The notes under the pieces: generated by a model
What the model was told of the DNA's origin: nothing
Seen by the model: the letters and a program-made list of their open reading frames with translations, nothing else
Databases searched by the model: none
NCBI GenBank assembly: GCA_004026145.2
Contig: CP034991.1
Location: forward strand, 11,512,110-11,576,109
Source: Takifugu bimaculatus
Taxonomy: Eukaryota; Chordata; Actinopteri; Tetraodontiformes; Tetraodontidae
Length of the DNA: 64,000 bases
Reading direction: 5' to 3'
Translations under genes and position numbers: made by a program
Part shown: positions 1-10,907 of the stretch, in pieces
Layout: every line of letters starts with the position of its first letter
How positions within the stretch are numbered: the stretch's first letter is position 1

Positions 1-754
1 GTTTGACGTGGCCTTTGACGTAACTGGGCGATGAAAGGTCTCCCCTTGATGCTGTTATCGCCTTAGCTTGACCTGCATCCGCTTTGGGTCATCCCGAGGA
101 CGTTACACTGGCTCTGCCTCGACCTGCAACACAATTCTGCAACTTTTACAAAAAAAAAATTGAATTAAGGATACGTATTGATTGCTTTGGAATTTACTCT
201 AGACGCTCCAGAAGTCTGGCAAAACAAGTTACTTAACAGCTCTGCAGGACGCTGCAGCTGGAACACAGACATGTAAACACAGAAATCCAAACAGCATTTA
301 TCAGTTGCTTATTTTGTGGCAGGTTTGGCTATTTTCGACCTTTCGCTTCTGCTTTGAGCAGCAAAAGAGACCCCGACGGCCGTCCTTGTATGGTCAGCCT
401 TGGAAGTTGACCTTTCTAGGAAAACTTTGACTTGCTAACTTTGCTCCAGAGGCGCAGAGGGCTCCTATTAAAGAGGGAAGCCAGTACTCCTCCACGAAAA
501 TTAAAATCTTGCTGCAAGATCGTCTCAAGAATCCCAAACCTTCTTTGGAGGAGTTGAGCATTCATCAAGTGATGGAAAAGAAAAACGGCATCCAGATGTG
601 TGTGTTTAGTTTAAGAGACTTCCAGCTAAAATCTTAGATTTCCTGATCGTTTTTTATCCCTCTCAGGAAGGGCAGATATCATTTGCCGACGCCTGGCCTT
701 GAATCGGCACAGGACTCAGGTTTTCGGTTGTAAACTGGTGCGTGTTGTTGTCAG
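1..754. other. PPTC7 intron 1 (3' part), no gene seen
   Basis: No coding exon was recognised here. The stretch ends in an acceptor (tgttgttgtcag) directly before the first PPTC7 exon in the window, so it is read as the end of an upstream intron. The first PPTC7 exon, which should carry the mitochondrial leader, is not visible and must lie left of the window. Only a short A-run near 150-160 stands out. Confidence 0.6.
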
Positions 755-3496
755 GCGTGGCAGATGGAGTGGGCGGCTGGAGGGACTACGGCGTGGACCC
801 CTCGCAGTTCTCTAGTACGCTGATGAAGACGTGTGAGAGGCTGGTGAAGGAAGGACGCTTTGTTCCCAGCAGCCCGGTGGGTGTCCTCACCACCAGCTAC
901 TACGAACTGCTGCAGAACAAAGTGCCACTCCTCGGTGAGTAACGCTAGAGAGCCAGATGTTTTTCATAAAAATGTTATGAAAATGACATTTCCTGTTTAT
1001 AACAAGTGTTCTTGATCCTTTTTATTTATACCACGGCTGTTGTCTTGTGGTTTAAAGTCAGTTCCACATGTGTCTTGAGCAAACCTTTTAAGGGAAGGTT
1101 TGTTCCAGTTTCATATTGTCTGGACTGGGATTTTTGTACCATGAGTCAACGAACAGCCAGATCCCCATCTGGGTCCAGGGAATGTCCCAAGTCCTGGCCT
1201 GCCCAGATGCAGCCCGTGTTGAGCATCCTCCTTCTTTCCTGTCGTCCTGCGGTACTGTCTGAAATGGAAGCAAGCACAGACTTGCAGCACCAAGCAAACA
1301 CTTCAGGAGCAGATGTGCTGCTGCTGAGTGTCAGTATTTTTCCAGCCATCATGTAATCACACGTGCAACAGAGGAAACAACCGTGTATTGTGTTGTTCCT
1401 CCGTGGCAGAGGGGATGTTCTTGAACCCGGCAGCGTGAGTCAGAGGGCCTGATGGGGGTTTTGAAGGTCGATCCCACGGAGCATGTTTGGGTTTTTCTCG
1501 ATGAATCACCAGCAGGGTGTGGCGTCTAACCCCAGCCCAGAGGAAGAACCTCTCTCCAGCACAGTTCTGCTCCGTTACCATGTATTTGGTTTGATGTCAT
1601 TAATCAGTTGAGCAAACAGTTTTTAACATGGGTGCAGCTGCAGAAAAAGAAACTGTTGCGTGCCCCTAATTTACATTTTGATTAAAATTCCATGCCGACC
1701 TTTAAAGAGTTTCTTCATTTTTTCAAAGCCAGTCACGCTAGGAAAAAGGGCGTGACTGATTTCAATGACAGTAGCTCTGGGCTTTGTTTATAGCCTCCTC
1801 ATGTGGTCTCATTTTGTCGCCTTCAGGGATGTGCAGGGTATTTTTTTCCCCTCTTCGATAATTTGTTATTTAATTTACTAATAACCTGTTCCGGCTCCTC
1901 TGTAATTCCTAAAATTCCCGTGTGTCTGCAGGCAGCAGCACGGCCTGCATCGTGATTTTGGACCGGCAGAGTCACCGGCTGCACACAGGCCAATCTGGGA
2001 GATTCGGGCTTCCTGGTGGTCCGAGGAGGGGAGGTGGTTCACCGCTCTGACGAACAGCAGCACTACTTCAACACGCCCTTCCAACTGTCAATCGCACCCC
2101 CGGGAGCCGAGGGGGCCGTGCTCAGCGACAGGTACGGCGTCTGGCCTGATTGGGCGCCGTGAGCAGACAGGACAGCGGGGGCGTCCTTTTTTTTTTTTTT
2201 TTTTTAGTCCGGTAGCAAATCACATGCAGCTGCAAGAAAGGCGTAAAGAACATTTTGCAACGCTTGTGTAGCGGCTGTTCAGTGTTAAGCTGCAGCGTGT
2301 TGTGGGGGGGCCACGTGCCGCCAGGTCTCGTTGCTGCAGCGTGCCAAGCAGCAGCACAGTAGACCTCGGTAAGCATGCAGGGCAGGCAGTGGACCTTTGC
2401 CAAGCTCTAGCTCTCACCCGGGTCAAAGTCTGTGTGGGCTGGGGGGTGAACCGAATGAGCTGGCCAATCCTGCTCCATCAGGATCAGCCACCTTTTCAGC
2501 CAGTCTTCAAACAGGAAGATTATTGGGAGCTGCTTAGACAGCAAAAACCCTGAGAAGGGACCCTGGGCTGCCAGCTTTTATTTAGATGATCCGAGTGCAC
2601 GTGCAGATGAAGATGTTGTTATAGCGCCACATCTGAGGATTATTACCTTTAGGAGCCCCAATGATCAGATCTTGCTCTATAATCAGCCTTGAGATGTGTT
2701 GCACACTTCCCTGTGGAGTCATTCCAGTCATATTAAAGTTATCGTGCAGGACAGGTTGAGCCCTCGTCCTCTGGGGGGGGGGGGTGTCAAGCTGCCAACT
2801 AAGAGCATTTTCCAAGAAGTGGCACTTGGTACCTTTTAAATGGCTGCGGTTGTGATGTTTTTATGATAGTTAAATCATTTGTTCCTTCTCTAATGAAAGC
2901 ACTTGAGAGGAATTTGGGCTATTTATAGCTTTTAGCACGAGAGCGATCAGGTCTGAGCGTGATCAGGGTCCTCTAGCTGACGCTGAATCGTCTGTCCTCG
3001 CAGTCCCGACGCAGCAGACAGCTCTTCCTTTGACGTCCAGCTTGGTGACATCATCCTCACGGCTACTGACGGGCTATTCGACAATATGCCTGACTACATG
3101 ATCCTCCAAGAGCTAAAGAAACTCAAGGTGTGTGGCAGTCCCACCCAGACAGGTGTGTCACTCAACTCACCTCATCTGATCCTCATGCATTTATTGTCAT
3201 TACTAAGAACACAAACTACGAGAGCATCCAGCAGACCGCTCAGAGCATCGCAGAGCAGGCCCACATCCTGGCCTACGACCCCAACTACATGTCTCCTTTC
3301 GCACAGTTTGCGTGCGACAATGGGCTGAATGTAAGAGGTGAGTGTCTCAGCTTAGTGGAACCTTCAGACAAATGAATCTTGTCGCTGACAAGGTTGAAAA
3401 GGACAACCTGACAGGACATTGCTGTTTTTCTGTCCAGGAGGAAAGCCAGACGACATCACGGTGTTGCTGTCCATAGTGGCGGAATACACAGACTAG
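755..3496 (+). CDS. pptc7: PPTC7, PPM-type mitochondrial protein phosphatase, partial (5' end missing)
   Basis: The coding exons seen are 755-934, 1932-2131, 3004-3127, 3208-3337 and 3438-3496 (TAG stop), all with GT/AG borders. The translation follows vertebrate PPTC7 closely: GVADGVGGWRDYGVDPSQF with the metal-binding Asp, then a GDSGFLVVRGGEVVHRS segment, GDIILTATDGLFDNMPDYM, YDPNYMSPFAQFACDNG and GGKPDDITVLLSIVAEYTD at the C-terminus. PPTC7 is known as a mitochondrial PP2C-like phosphatase linked to COQ7 and coenzyme Q synthesis. Exon phases agree (1, 1, 2, 0, 1) except that 1932-2131 is 200 nt where 199 is required. One surplus base at 1988-1989 (GG where the family needs one G, HTANLGD) shifts the frame. 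I treat this as a probable sequence error. The first exon lies outside the window. Confidence 0.93.
935..1931 (+). other. PPTC7 intron 2
   Basis: This 997-bp intron starts GTGAGT and ends tctgcag. ORFs of 60-116 codons occur in several frames on both strands, but none resembles a known protein or has splice-site context. I see nothing else in it. Confidence 0.7.
2132..3003 (+). other. PPTC7 intron 3
   Basis: This 872-bp intron starts GTACGG and ends cctcgcag. It holds a T-run (about 2189-2205) and a G-run (about 2774-2784). No exon or RNA gene was recognised. Confidence 0.7.
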
Positions 3497-5000
3497 AGTG
3501 CGTCTGCCTCTGATGGGCTTCCCTACAGGTGATGGACTCTTTGATTCCTGCTGGACAGGAAGATAAACTGATGTCAGATACTTCCTGCTGCGGCGCTGGT
3601 TCTCCTCGGAGCCTTCGGCTGACCACCAGCCCGGTTGGCTCGCCTCAAGCCTCCCGAATCTCCACTTTAGATCATGTGCACCGCTGAAGGGCTGTATGAA
3701 GGGTTTGATTTGAATCGTCCCATTTGGTTCTACGGCAACGTTGGCATCTTCTATCGCACTCCTCTAATAATACATAGTGAGACGTCACCGGACTTCTGGG
3801 ATCTTGTTGAAAAGGATATTTTTCTCCAATGGGTGATGAGGAAGGAGCTAAGGGAGCCGTGACAGTGGGTCCGAGCCCCCTGCTGGAGCTGAAATAGTCA
3901 GTAGAAGCAAGAAGGGAACAGACCGGTAAAGAGGTGGCTGTTCCTGGTGGGACTGTGTATGTTGTTGTAGAGAGATGACCAGTAGATAGATGGTGCCAGT
4001 CCTGTGGCCGTCTTAAATGTGTCCCAGTTGAAATTTCCCTTTAACCTCACAGCTGCTGCTGACGTCTTGCTTGAGAACATGAGGTGTGTGTGAATGTGAC
4101 CGAGTTCGTGTGTATTAGTGTCTAATCGAAGGATTCTGGGCGGCACGGCCTTAACGCACAAACCTAACGAAGCATATCTGAGAAAAAAAACCAAAACCTC
4201 AGTTGTTGGAGTTCGTCGGGTGAATTTTTCTACCCTTTTTTTTTCTTGGTCACTGGTATTGTTGAGTTCACAATGAGGGTGAAATTTAGAAATGCAGCCC
4301 TTTCCTTCAACTGTTCCTTGTTCAGGTCAGTGTAGATGTCGCACCACAAAAGAAAATCTCCTCCCACTGTTGCAGAAGCCCCTCGGTCGTGCTCCAAAGA
4401 CGTGCCTTGTATCATGATGTGTTAAAGGGATGCTGGCGGATAATGCCCGCTAACGTGCCAGGGTCGGAGCGCGAAGCCCGAAAACAGGAGCCATAAAGGT
4501 CAAAACTGATTTCCCATCAGGCCATTCTGTCTAAGCCTTGTGTTTTCTCTCCCCTAGTATTGAGTTTATCCTGATTTAGGTCCTCATCGGTCATCTCCTG
4601 AGCTCAGGCCGGAGCTTTGGAACGGTCATGAGACCATTTTATCCTCCAAAAAATGAGATGTCACAGACGAGTTTACAATCCAAATAGATGTGGATTATTC
4701 CAGAAGTGAAATGAGAGCAGTTAGAGAATGTGATTTAATCACGCTGGCGACAATCTGAAGCAGCCTTAACAACAATGATACTAGTGGGAGTATAAAGCAC
4801 TTCACCGTCAGGTAGTTCAGCTGTTTCAGCTTGGAATCGTCCCTCCGACTCAACACCGGCCGTCGTTTTTCACTTTCAGCCTCTAACGGCTTTGATACCA
4901 GTGTGGGTCGATATAATTTTTTTTTTTTTTTGGGTGTACAGTTAAATGCAGACTTAAACTCTGTAAAATGCATTTTAAAAATGTTCAATATTTAAATAAA
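3497..5000 (+). other. PPTC7 3'UTR
   Basis: Non-coding sequence follows the PPTC7 stop. The first clear polyadenylation signal in sense orientation is AATAAA at 4995-5000, giving a 3'UTR of about 1.5 kb. A 62-codon ORF at 3674-3862 has no recognisable similarity and is regarded as chance. The convergent RAD9B gene ends only about 290 bp further on. Confidence 0.65.
4995..5000 (+). terminator. Polyadenylation signal for PPTC7
   Basis: AATAAA in PPTC7 sense orientation, the first canonical hexamer after the stop codon at 3496. The 3' end itself is inferred. Confidence 0.6.
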
Positions 5001-5285
5001 GAGTCTAGTATTTATTATCCTGGTGTGGTTGATGGCTGCAGTATTATTACAGATGTTTACTACCACATTGCCTCGCCTGTCTGTTCATGCTAACGTGTCA
5101 ACAGACGGTGGGGAACGCTAACAATGTCCTTTATGTCCTCTGTTATGTAGAAACTGACAGAACAGATTAATTTATAGTCTATAAACCGATTCTGTGAAAC
5201 ATCTCGACTCGCGTTTGAGCCATTAACACTTTTAAACTCAGTATTCTGAACATTGAGTCGAATTTGGAGATATGCGGTGGTTACA

Positions 5286-8207
5286 TTAGAGTCGAGGGCT
5301 TCTGTAGTCTTCCTCCATGCTCTCCTCTTCATCACTACAACAGGCCAAAACGGGGACTGTCTCAGTCTGATGGTCGGTGTCTGAAGACAGAGCTCTGAAC
5401 AGAAGGGAGCAAACCTGCAAACCACACAACACGAATCACTTCTTTTAGAAAAAAGTGAAACCCCTCAAGTCCAGCGTCTAATTTCATCCTCAAAAGGAAG
5501 CGCTTGTTACCGTGGCAGCGGGGCTGTTTCCATAGGGATCACCAGGTGGAGCTGGGACCAGTTTAGGTGGGTTGATTATGGGGCTGCCCTGGCTGGACAG
5601 TATCTTTTCCAGGGGATCAGGAGCAACTGGACTCCTGCGGCTTCCTGCCTGAGCCACAGGTGAAAAAGCAGCATCTGCACACCTGTAGACCAGAGACAGC
5701 GGTCGGTAGAACAGGTGCGTTTCAGCCAGCCCTGTTCCTCAGCAGAATTAACCACCGGCAGTGGTCACATTGACAGTTTAATTCAACTCAGAGCGGCGCT
5801 GAATGGTGTCATTGAAGACAGGCCCGAGGTCACAGCGCTGACAAGCCTCAGCTCTTACTGAAGTATATTTTTAGAACTGAAACCCCCATAAACACGATAC
5901 AATCAGATTAATATTGTCATGGGGGGGAGAAAAAAAAGCATCAAACAACGCGCTGGCTGAACTAGCCAGCCAAGCAGGTTAGCATCACGGCGTGAGGAGA
6001 TTTCCTGCCTTCACTTCCAGGCCCGGAGGGTTTAACTCCCTCACAAACTCAGGCCTGGCTGCAGTAACACTCTGCCCTCTTAAGGAGCTAAAAACAGCCC
6101 TGAAGGGCAAACTGCCTTGACTGAGTCCCAGGAGAGAAGCTCAAGTTAAACTCTGTGGGAGGATTCAATTATACTCTCAGCACCCCGTCGCAGGAGATCT
6201 GCTCTTATTAAGACTTCAGTGAACGGGTCAAAACATTAGTGTCTGTGGAACTGGAGGTCTTTGACACGGCCGCGGGGCGTTTGGCGAGCGCCACCTGGGT
6301 TCTGAAGTGGTCACGACCCCGCTGGGCTGAGAGGCGCTCCGGCTTTCAGAGTCCGTCAGGGTAGCCAGAACCACTCTGGCCTCCACCACCAGGTCCTCCA
6401 CAGAGAAGCACACAGGCCTGTAGACAGCATGGAGTCAGAATTCCAGGTTCTGGATTGGGAAGCACCTGGAAGCTTCAAGTAGAGCTCAGACCACAACACT
6501 GATGGGTCAGTGGGAACAAATACACTATTTTATGCCCAAGGGCAGCAGAATACACAGTAAATGATCCAAAATACAGACAAAAAAAAAGGTGAAACCTTTT
6601 CCTCCATTAACCTAAAATATGGAATGTTGAATGGATAGGAAGGTTGAATACTGGGACATGACTTGTGACACGTAACCACTGAGCGACCAACACAGGGACA
6701 ATGTGCTCATTACTGTGAAAACCTAACACTTATTATGGTCCTGTTTTGACCTCTGTGACCTCTCTGGCATCATCCTCTAGCAGACGACTCACACGTCCTG
6801 CATGTGGAGGTTCCAGCAGGTCTTAATGGAGTCTGCTTTGATATAAAAACAGTAGAAAAAGTCTGAGGGGAATCACAAAGGTGACACTTACTTTCCTGCC
6901 GTGCTAAAATGCACCGACACGGGGAGGCAGTGGGATTCTGCAAAGGCCAGCAAACCCTTGAAAAACAAGACGTTAAAACAGGAGAGGATGAGCGTCGGCT
7001 GCGTGCAGCCACGACACAAACACGACAACAACAAACTGGTTTCAGCGCGTTGCCGGCGCTCTTCATTTAACCGAGGCCTGACTCAGAGCTTGGCCGCTAA
7101 TCCGTGCAAACCCGATTTTCCAAAACTGACGGGAACAAGAAGACTAGGCTGGCTAACGAGCCGCCTCTCAGCGGGGAGCCCGAGAAACCGTCCAAGACAT
7201 TAGAGCCTGGAGGCGTTAATGTAGATCTTCCTAACTAGGTTGACACCAAAAGCTGTCCAGATTTCCGAACAGACAACCTGTTACAAGGAGACGAAGGAAA
7301 CGTGAACTGACCGTGTAACGAATGAGACTCAAGCTCCCGGTAAACTGACCCGGATTTGCTCTGACTTGGCATCCAAATGACATACGTGAGCGTATTAACC
7401 GCCAAAGACACGATCCGCTGATCCAGCTGGACCAGAAACATGGCACTGGAGGGTTCGCATGCGGATGTAATCCGCGTGCGCACACACTTATTCTCACGTG
7501 TCAAAACACAACGAGCCTCTCGAGAGAAACCCGTTACCCTCAGCTCCTTCAGACAGAAGGTTATGTCTGAATCCTCTCCCAGCTCAAAGTGGTCGAACTC
7601 ATCCGGGTGTAAAGACATCTGGGTGTGCATCATCTTCATGTGATCTGTGACAGAAGTGAACACGCGGACCTCAGCGGCGGGTAGCAAAGTCGCAGTTGCA
7701 AATGGTTCAGCTCAGCTCAGCTCAGCTCAGCTCACTCTTTCCTTCTTCACAGTAGTTTCTCAGACTGACTCTCAGGGAGCTTGTGGAGAGTGTGACTTCC
7801 TCTTGGGACATGGGAAAATGCATCACCATATCAGCAAACAGCCTGCAGAAGGAAGGCAAAAACAAGTGCACACCCACATGAAAGCAGCTCTGCTGTCATG
7901 CGAGACAAACCTTCCCGTATGTCTGCCCACTTTAAGGAATTAACATTTACTGTTTCCAGGACGAACCAGCTGATTAGAATGTACTTCCTGAGTGTTCCTG
8001 AGTCACCTATTTGTCCCTGTGCAGAAGTAAACTTGACTTCCCGTTCAGCGAGTCCCTAATGAAGCAATCAAGGGTTTATAACATGATCACAGAGGGGCTA
8101 ACCTGGCAGGACACTTCAGCATGTTGGGGCAGAGATGAGTAGCAAACACTGCCTGCAAGGCCTCACTTTCCTGGAAGTGCAGGTTGTAGGTTTTAGTGAT
8201 GCCTGAG

Positions 8208-8239
<32 letters not shown>

Positions 8240-9468
8240 ACAAGATGTGATAGTTGGGAAACACTGCCACCAGGTGTTGATCATCGGTACTGCAGCGTCA
8301 ACAGCATGAAACGGTACCGTGTCTGCAGAAGAACTGGACCGTCACTCGGTCTGTGAGCGAGCTGCTCACTGATATCTGACATTGATCCACGCTGCGCTCA
8401 ATGGAAGTCAAACAGCGGAAAAGAGGCAACACAGACTTACAAACAAACAGGCACATGGGCAGAATTAATACATCTGCCTCCTCCATGGCAGCTGTGCCCA
8501 AGTGAGAGAATACCTTCATGGAGAGTTTGCATTTGAATGGCACACTGCTCGGCCCAGAGCCCACTTTGTATCGCTGGAAGAAGAGCGGCGAGAAGAGGAA
8601 GCAGGAGTATGCAGAGTGAGAGGGATTTACTGCCCTCAGCGCCAACTTTGAGAACAGGGAGAGACAGAGAGATGGAGTCAACCTGTTGCTTCTGGTTGTG
8701 AGGCTGGAATAAGAGGTAAGACAGCTGCAAAGCCTGGGGAGCACAATCACATCATTCATATCATCAGAACAGTAAGAAACAGGGGGACAATCGTGAAACC
8801 TGCACGGAAAGCAAACCTTGAATTAAAAGAGGACGCACGATTTGGTCTTGAATAATTGACAGCCTATTATAGTGTTGTTGTTTTAAAAATTACATTATAA
8901 ACAGAACCTCTTCTGACCTTTGGAGCTACAATTAAAACTATAACATGGGTCCATCCACCAGCGGCACCATCAGGGGTCACAAGGGTCAGGGGTCACAAGG
9001 GTCATGTACTTTAGACCCATGAAGAAGCAAAAAGCATCATTGGTGTTGTGAAAAGAACCCATTATTACAAAGAAAATGCTCAATTAATTGTACACAAGTA
9101 ATGGGTTGTAATGGTAAATGTATATTTCATTTAATGCTGCTCACCCCTTTTAATGTAGGATCCAACCAAAATTCATCTCCTATCCGCGACAGAGCTTGAA
9201 TTGCCCTTCCAAAGGCTGAAAAGAACCTTTCACATTTACCGTTCAAATTTTCAAATCTATTGGGTACATTAAACACCCAGTTATCTTTTCGATATAAGAG
9301 CGGCTACGTTTGCTAGTTAGCATCAAGCTAACTTACGCTGACGCAATTTTTTTTTTTAACAATCGTGATGTAAACTGTTGATTTTAAAACTACAAATTAA
9401 ATTAATATTATAATTTCGTTTTGCTAAAGAGTACCTTTAACACCATTTCCCTCGAGAAGACAGTTCAT
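5286..9468 (-). CDS. rad9b: RAD9B, checkpoint clamp (9-1-1) subunit, complete
   Basis: There are 11 coding exons on the minus strand: 9468-9435, 9215-9145, 8645-8514, 8435-8318, 8202-8103, 7842-7736, 7644-7538, 6956-6892, 6417-6295, 5682-5511 and 5414-5286 (TAA). They sum to 1158 nt, an open frame of 385 residues with every phase consistent. The N-terminus reads MNCLLEGNGVK then FGRAIQALSRIGDEFWLDP, followed by NPSHSAYSCFLFSPLFFQRYK, RSVDQCQISV, TYNLHFQESEALQAVF, DEFDHFELGEDSDITFCLK and LVVEARVVLATLTDSESRS. This is the PCNA-like fold of RAD9. DEFWLDP and the local synteny favour RAD9B over RAD9A. The tail after about residue 285 is divergent and ends in an acidic CSDEEESMEED stretch like the TOPBP1-binding tail of RAD9. 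The donor of exon 9 (gtggcg at 6294) is weak, but its phase fits. RAD9 loads with RAD1 and HUS1 at damaged DNA and activates ATR signalling. Confidence 0.93.
7707..7734. repeat. (GCTCA)n pentamer tandem array
   Basis: About five and a half exact copies of a pentamer (AGCTC / GAGCT) occupy the first third of a 91-bp RAD9B intron, immediately downstream of the exon 6 donor (GTGAGC). In sense orientation the array regenerates GTGAGCT / CTGAGC-like donor words. Confidence 0.9.
8208..8242. repeat. (CA)n / (TG)n microsatellite abutting a RAD9B acceptor
   Basis: A CA run on the + strand is slightly interrupted (CAAACACACACAA) at its right end. In RAD9B sense it is a (TG)n tract ending three to four bases before the acceptor CTCAG of the exon that starts at 8202. 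Confidence 0.92.
8972..9003. repeat. 16-bp exact tandem duplication
   Basis: Two adjacent identical copies of aggggtcacaagggtc lie in the RAD9B intron between exons 2 and 3. Confidence 0.9.
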
Positions 9469-9871
9469 ATTTGTGGCAACAAGTTAGCTGAATCTCCACT
9501 TGCGGGTAACCGGAAAAGCTCTAATTAGCTATCGGTGCTAATCAGCACAGTAACCAGTTGTAAGCGGTGTAACAAATGTTTATTCAGGGTTTGTGTAACA
9601 AAGGAAATGTCATGATACAGTGGAATGGACTATAATTTAGAAATAAATCTCCGAATAACGCTTTCCCAAAATACTTTACATAAATAACAATAAAATATCC
9701 AATATTCCATCTTCTGCCAGCCTGATTTGTTTACAATAACCTCCAATTTACACATTATTAAAGGATTATTTGTAAATGCACGTAGTATGAGCCATGTAAT
9801 AAAACTATGAGGTTTCTGGGAACAAACACCTCATGATACAGTGTATTTGTTAGAGCAGTCAGAATAAAGAA

Positions 9872-10435
9872 TCATCTGCCATCGATAATCAGGTCATATT
9901 TTTGGATGCTTGACCTCTGAATTAGCTGTGCTGCAGCCATCTTTCTTCTGCCCTTGTGGTTGTGTCCTTGCCACCTCCATCCCTGCATCCTTTGCATCTC
10001 CTCTGCAGGGATGAGGCCTGTTCCTGCATCTGCAGGGGGGGTGGTTGACCTGGCAGGGTGAAAACACAGCACGCAGCATAAAGAGAAACCCCTAAGAGGT
10101 CTAAAGCTGTGAGCAGATACACACCCTGCCCCATGCATGTGTGCAGCAGATGGAGGTGGTGCCTCTGCCCGACTGTGAGGCCAGGACGCCAAGGAAAGGA
10201 TACACACCTGTCCTCCGACTGCCTTTGAGATGGTTTCACAATCTTTTACATCTGTTTTAACCTGATTCCAGCTGAGCGTGTTCGGTTCTGCAGTTACCTG
10301 CAGGAATGGTGCAGCCATGAGGGGCTTAAGAATGTGAAGCGTGTGCACGTAGAGGCTGCCTGCGCACGCATTTCTGTTTGTTCCTCTTTGCATCCCACTC
10401 AGCTGCTGCGGAACAAACTCCAGGAAACCCAGCAT
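9872..10435 (-). other. Uncharacterised 187-codon ORF
   Basis: This open frame begins with Met and ends TGA in the RAD9B-UBE2G1 gap, with a minus-strand AATAAA about 290 bp downstream (9579-9584). The composition is mixed (Cys, His and Pro rich) and no domain is recognised. Possible splice words (CAG/GTAACT, TGCAG) lie inside it, so it could also be chance open sequence. I give it no function. Confidence 0.15.
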
Positions 10436-10798
10436 TTATTTAGGGTGTTTGAACACTAGACCAGATATTTCAGAAATCAACCCAGAGTCAGAGGATAAAC
10501 AACAAACAGGATAAACAAACATTGTGCATTAATGGCTAATAATACTGCGGTAAAACGACCATTTGTAGCTGTGATGTGGCTGAAACGTCTGTCTCATTAG
10601 CGGCCAAAGACCTCAACAGACCTCATAACTCATCCTCGCCGTCACGTGACCATCGTCCACGGGCTTGTCTCTGTTCAGCTGCTCCACAAACCTCACCCGC
10701 TTCCTCATGGATCCAGGATCTCGTGGTCGGCCGCACATATACGGTCTTCACCAGATGGGCTCCTGTTGAACCTGCCAAACCTGAAACCACCCTGGGGT

Positions 10799-10826
10799 TC
10801 CAGGTCCAGGTCCAGGTCCAGGTCCA
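10799..10826. repeat. Hexamer tandem repeat (CAGGTC)n
   Basis: About four and a half copies of a 6-bp unit lie between RAD9B and the UBE2G1 polyadenylation site. On the minus strand they translate as alternating Asp-Leu, which inflates several spurious ORFs. Confidence 0.9.
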
Positions 10827-10907
10827 TCCCAGTCTCACCTGCTGGAACCAGCACCTTCTCATCTAAAACAGAACACTCAGACGCAGCTTCCAAGCTACTG
10901 TTTACAC

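Larger units (their letters stand above)
9469..10907. other. RAD9B upstream region / intergenic to UBE2G1 3' end
   Basis: The region holds the presumed RAD9B promoter and the gap to the 3' end of UBE2G1, both on the minus strand. A minus-strand ORF of 187 codons (9872-10435) and a minus-strand AATAAA at 9579-9584 are the only gene-like signs, and I recognise no family. The RAD9B start region has no strong CpG island or TATA box that I can point to. Confidence 0.5.

Noticed and set aside
3674..3862. 62-codon ORF after the PPTC7 stop
   Set aside because: It lies inside the 3'UTR, has no similarity, and the PPTC7 C-terminus (VAEYTD stop) is already complete at 3496.
8437..8759. Minus-strand ATG ORF starting near 8759 as an alternative RAD9B N-terminus
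   Set aside because: The true N-terminal exons at 9468-9435 and 9215-9145 give the conserved FGRAIQALSRIGDEFWLDP sequence and the correct phase, so the region 8646-8759 is intron.
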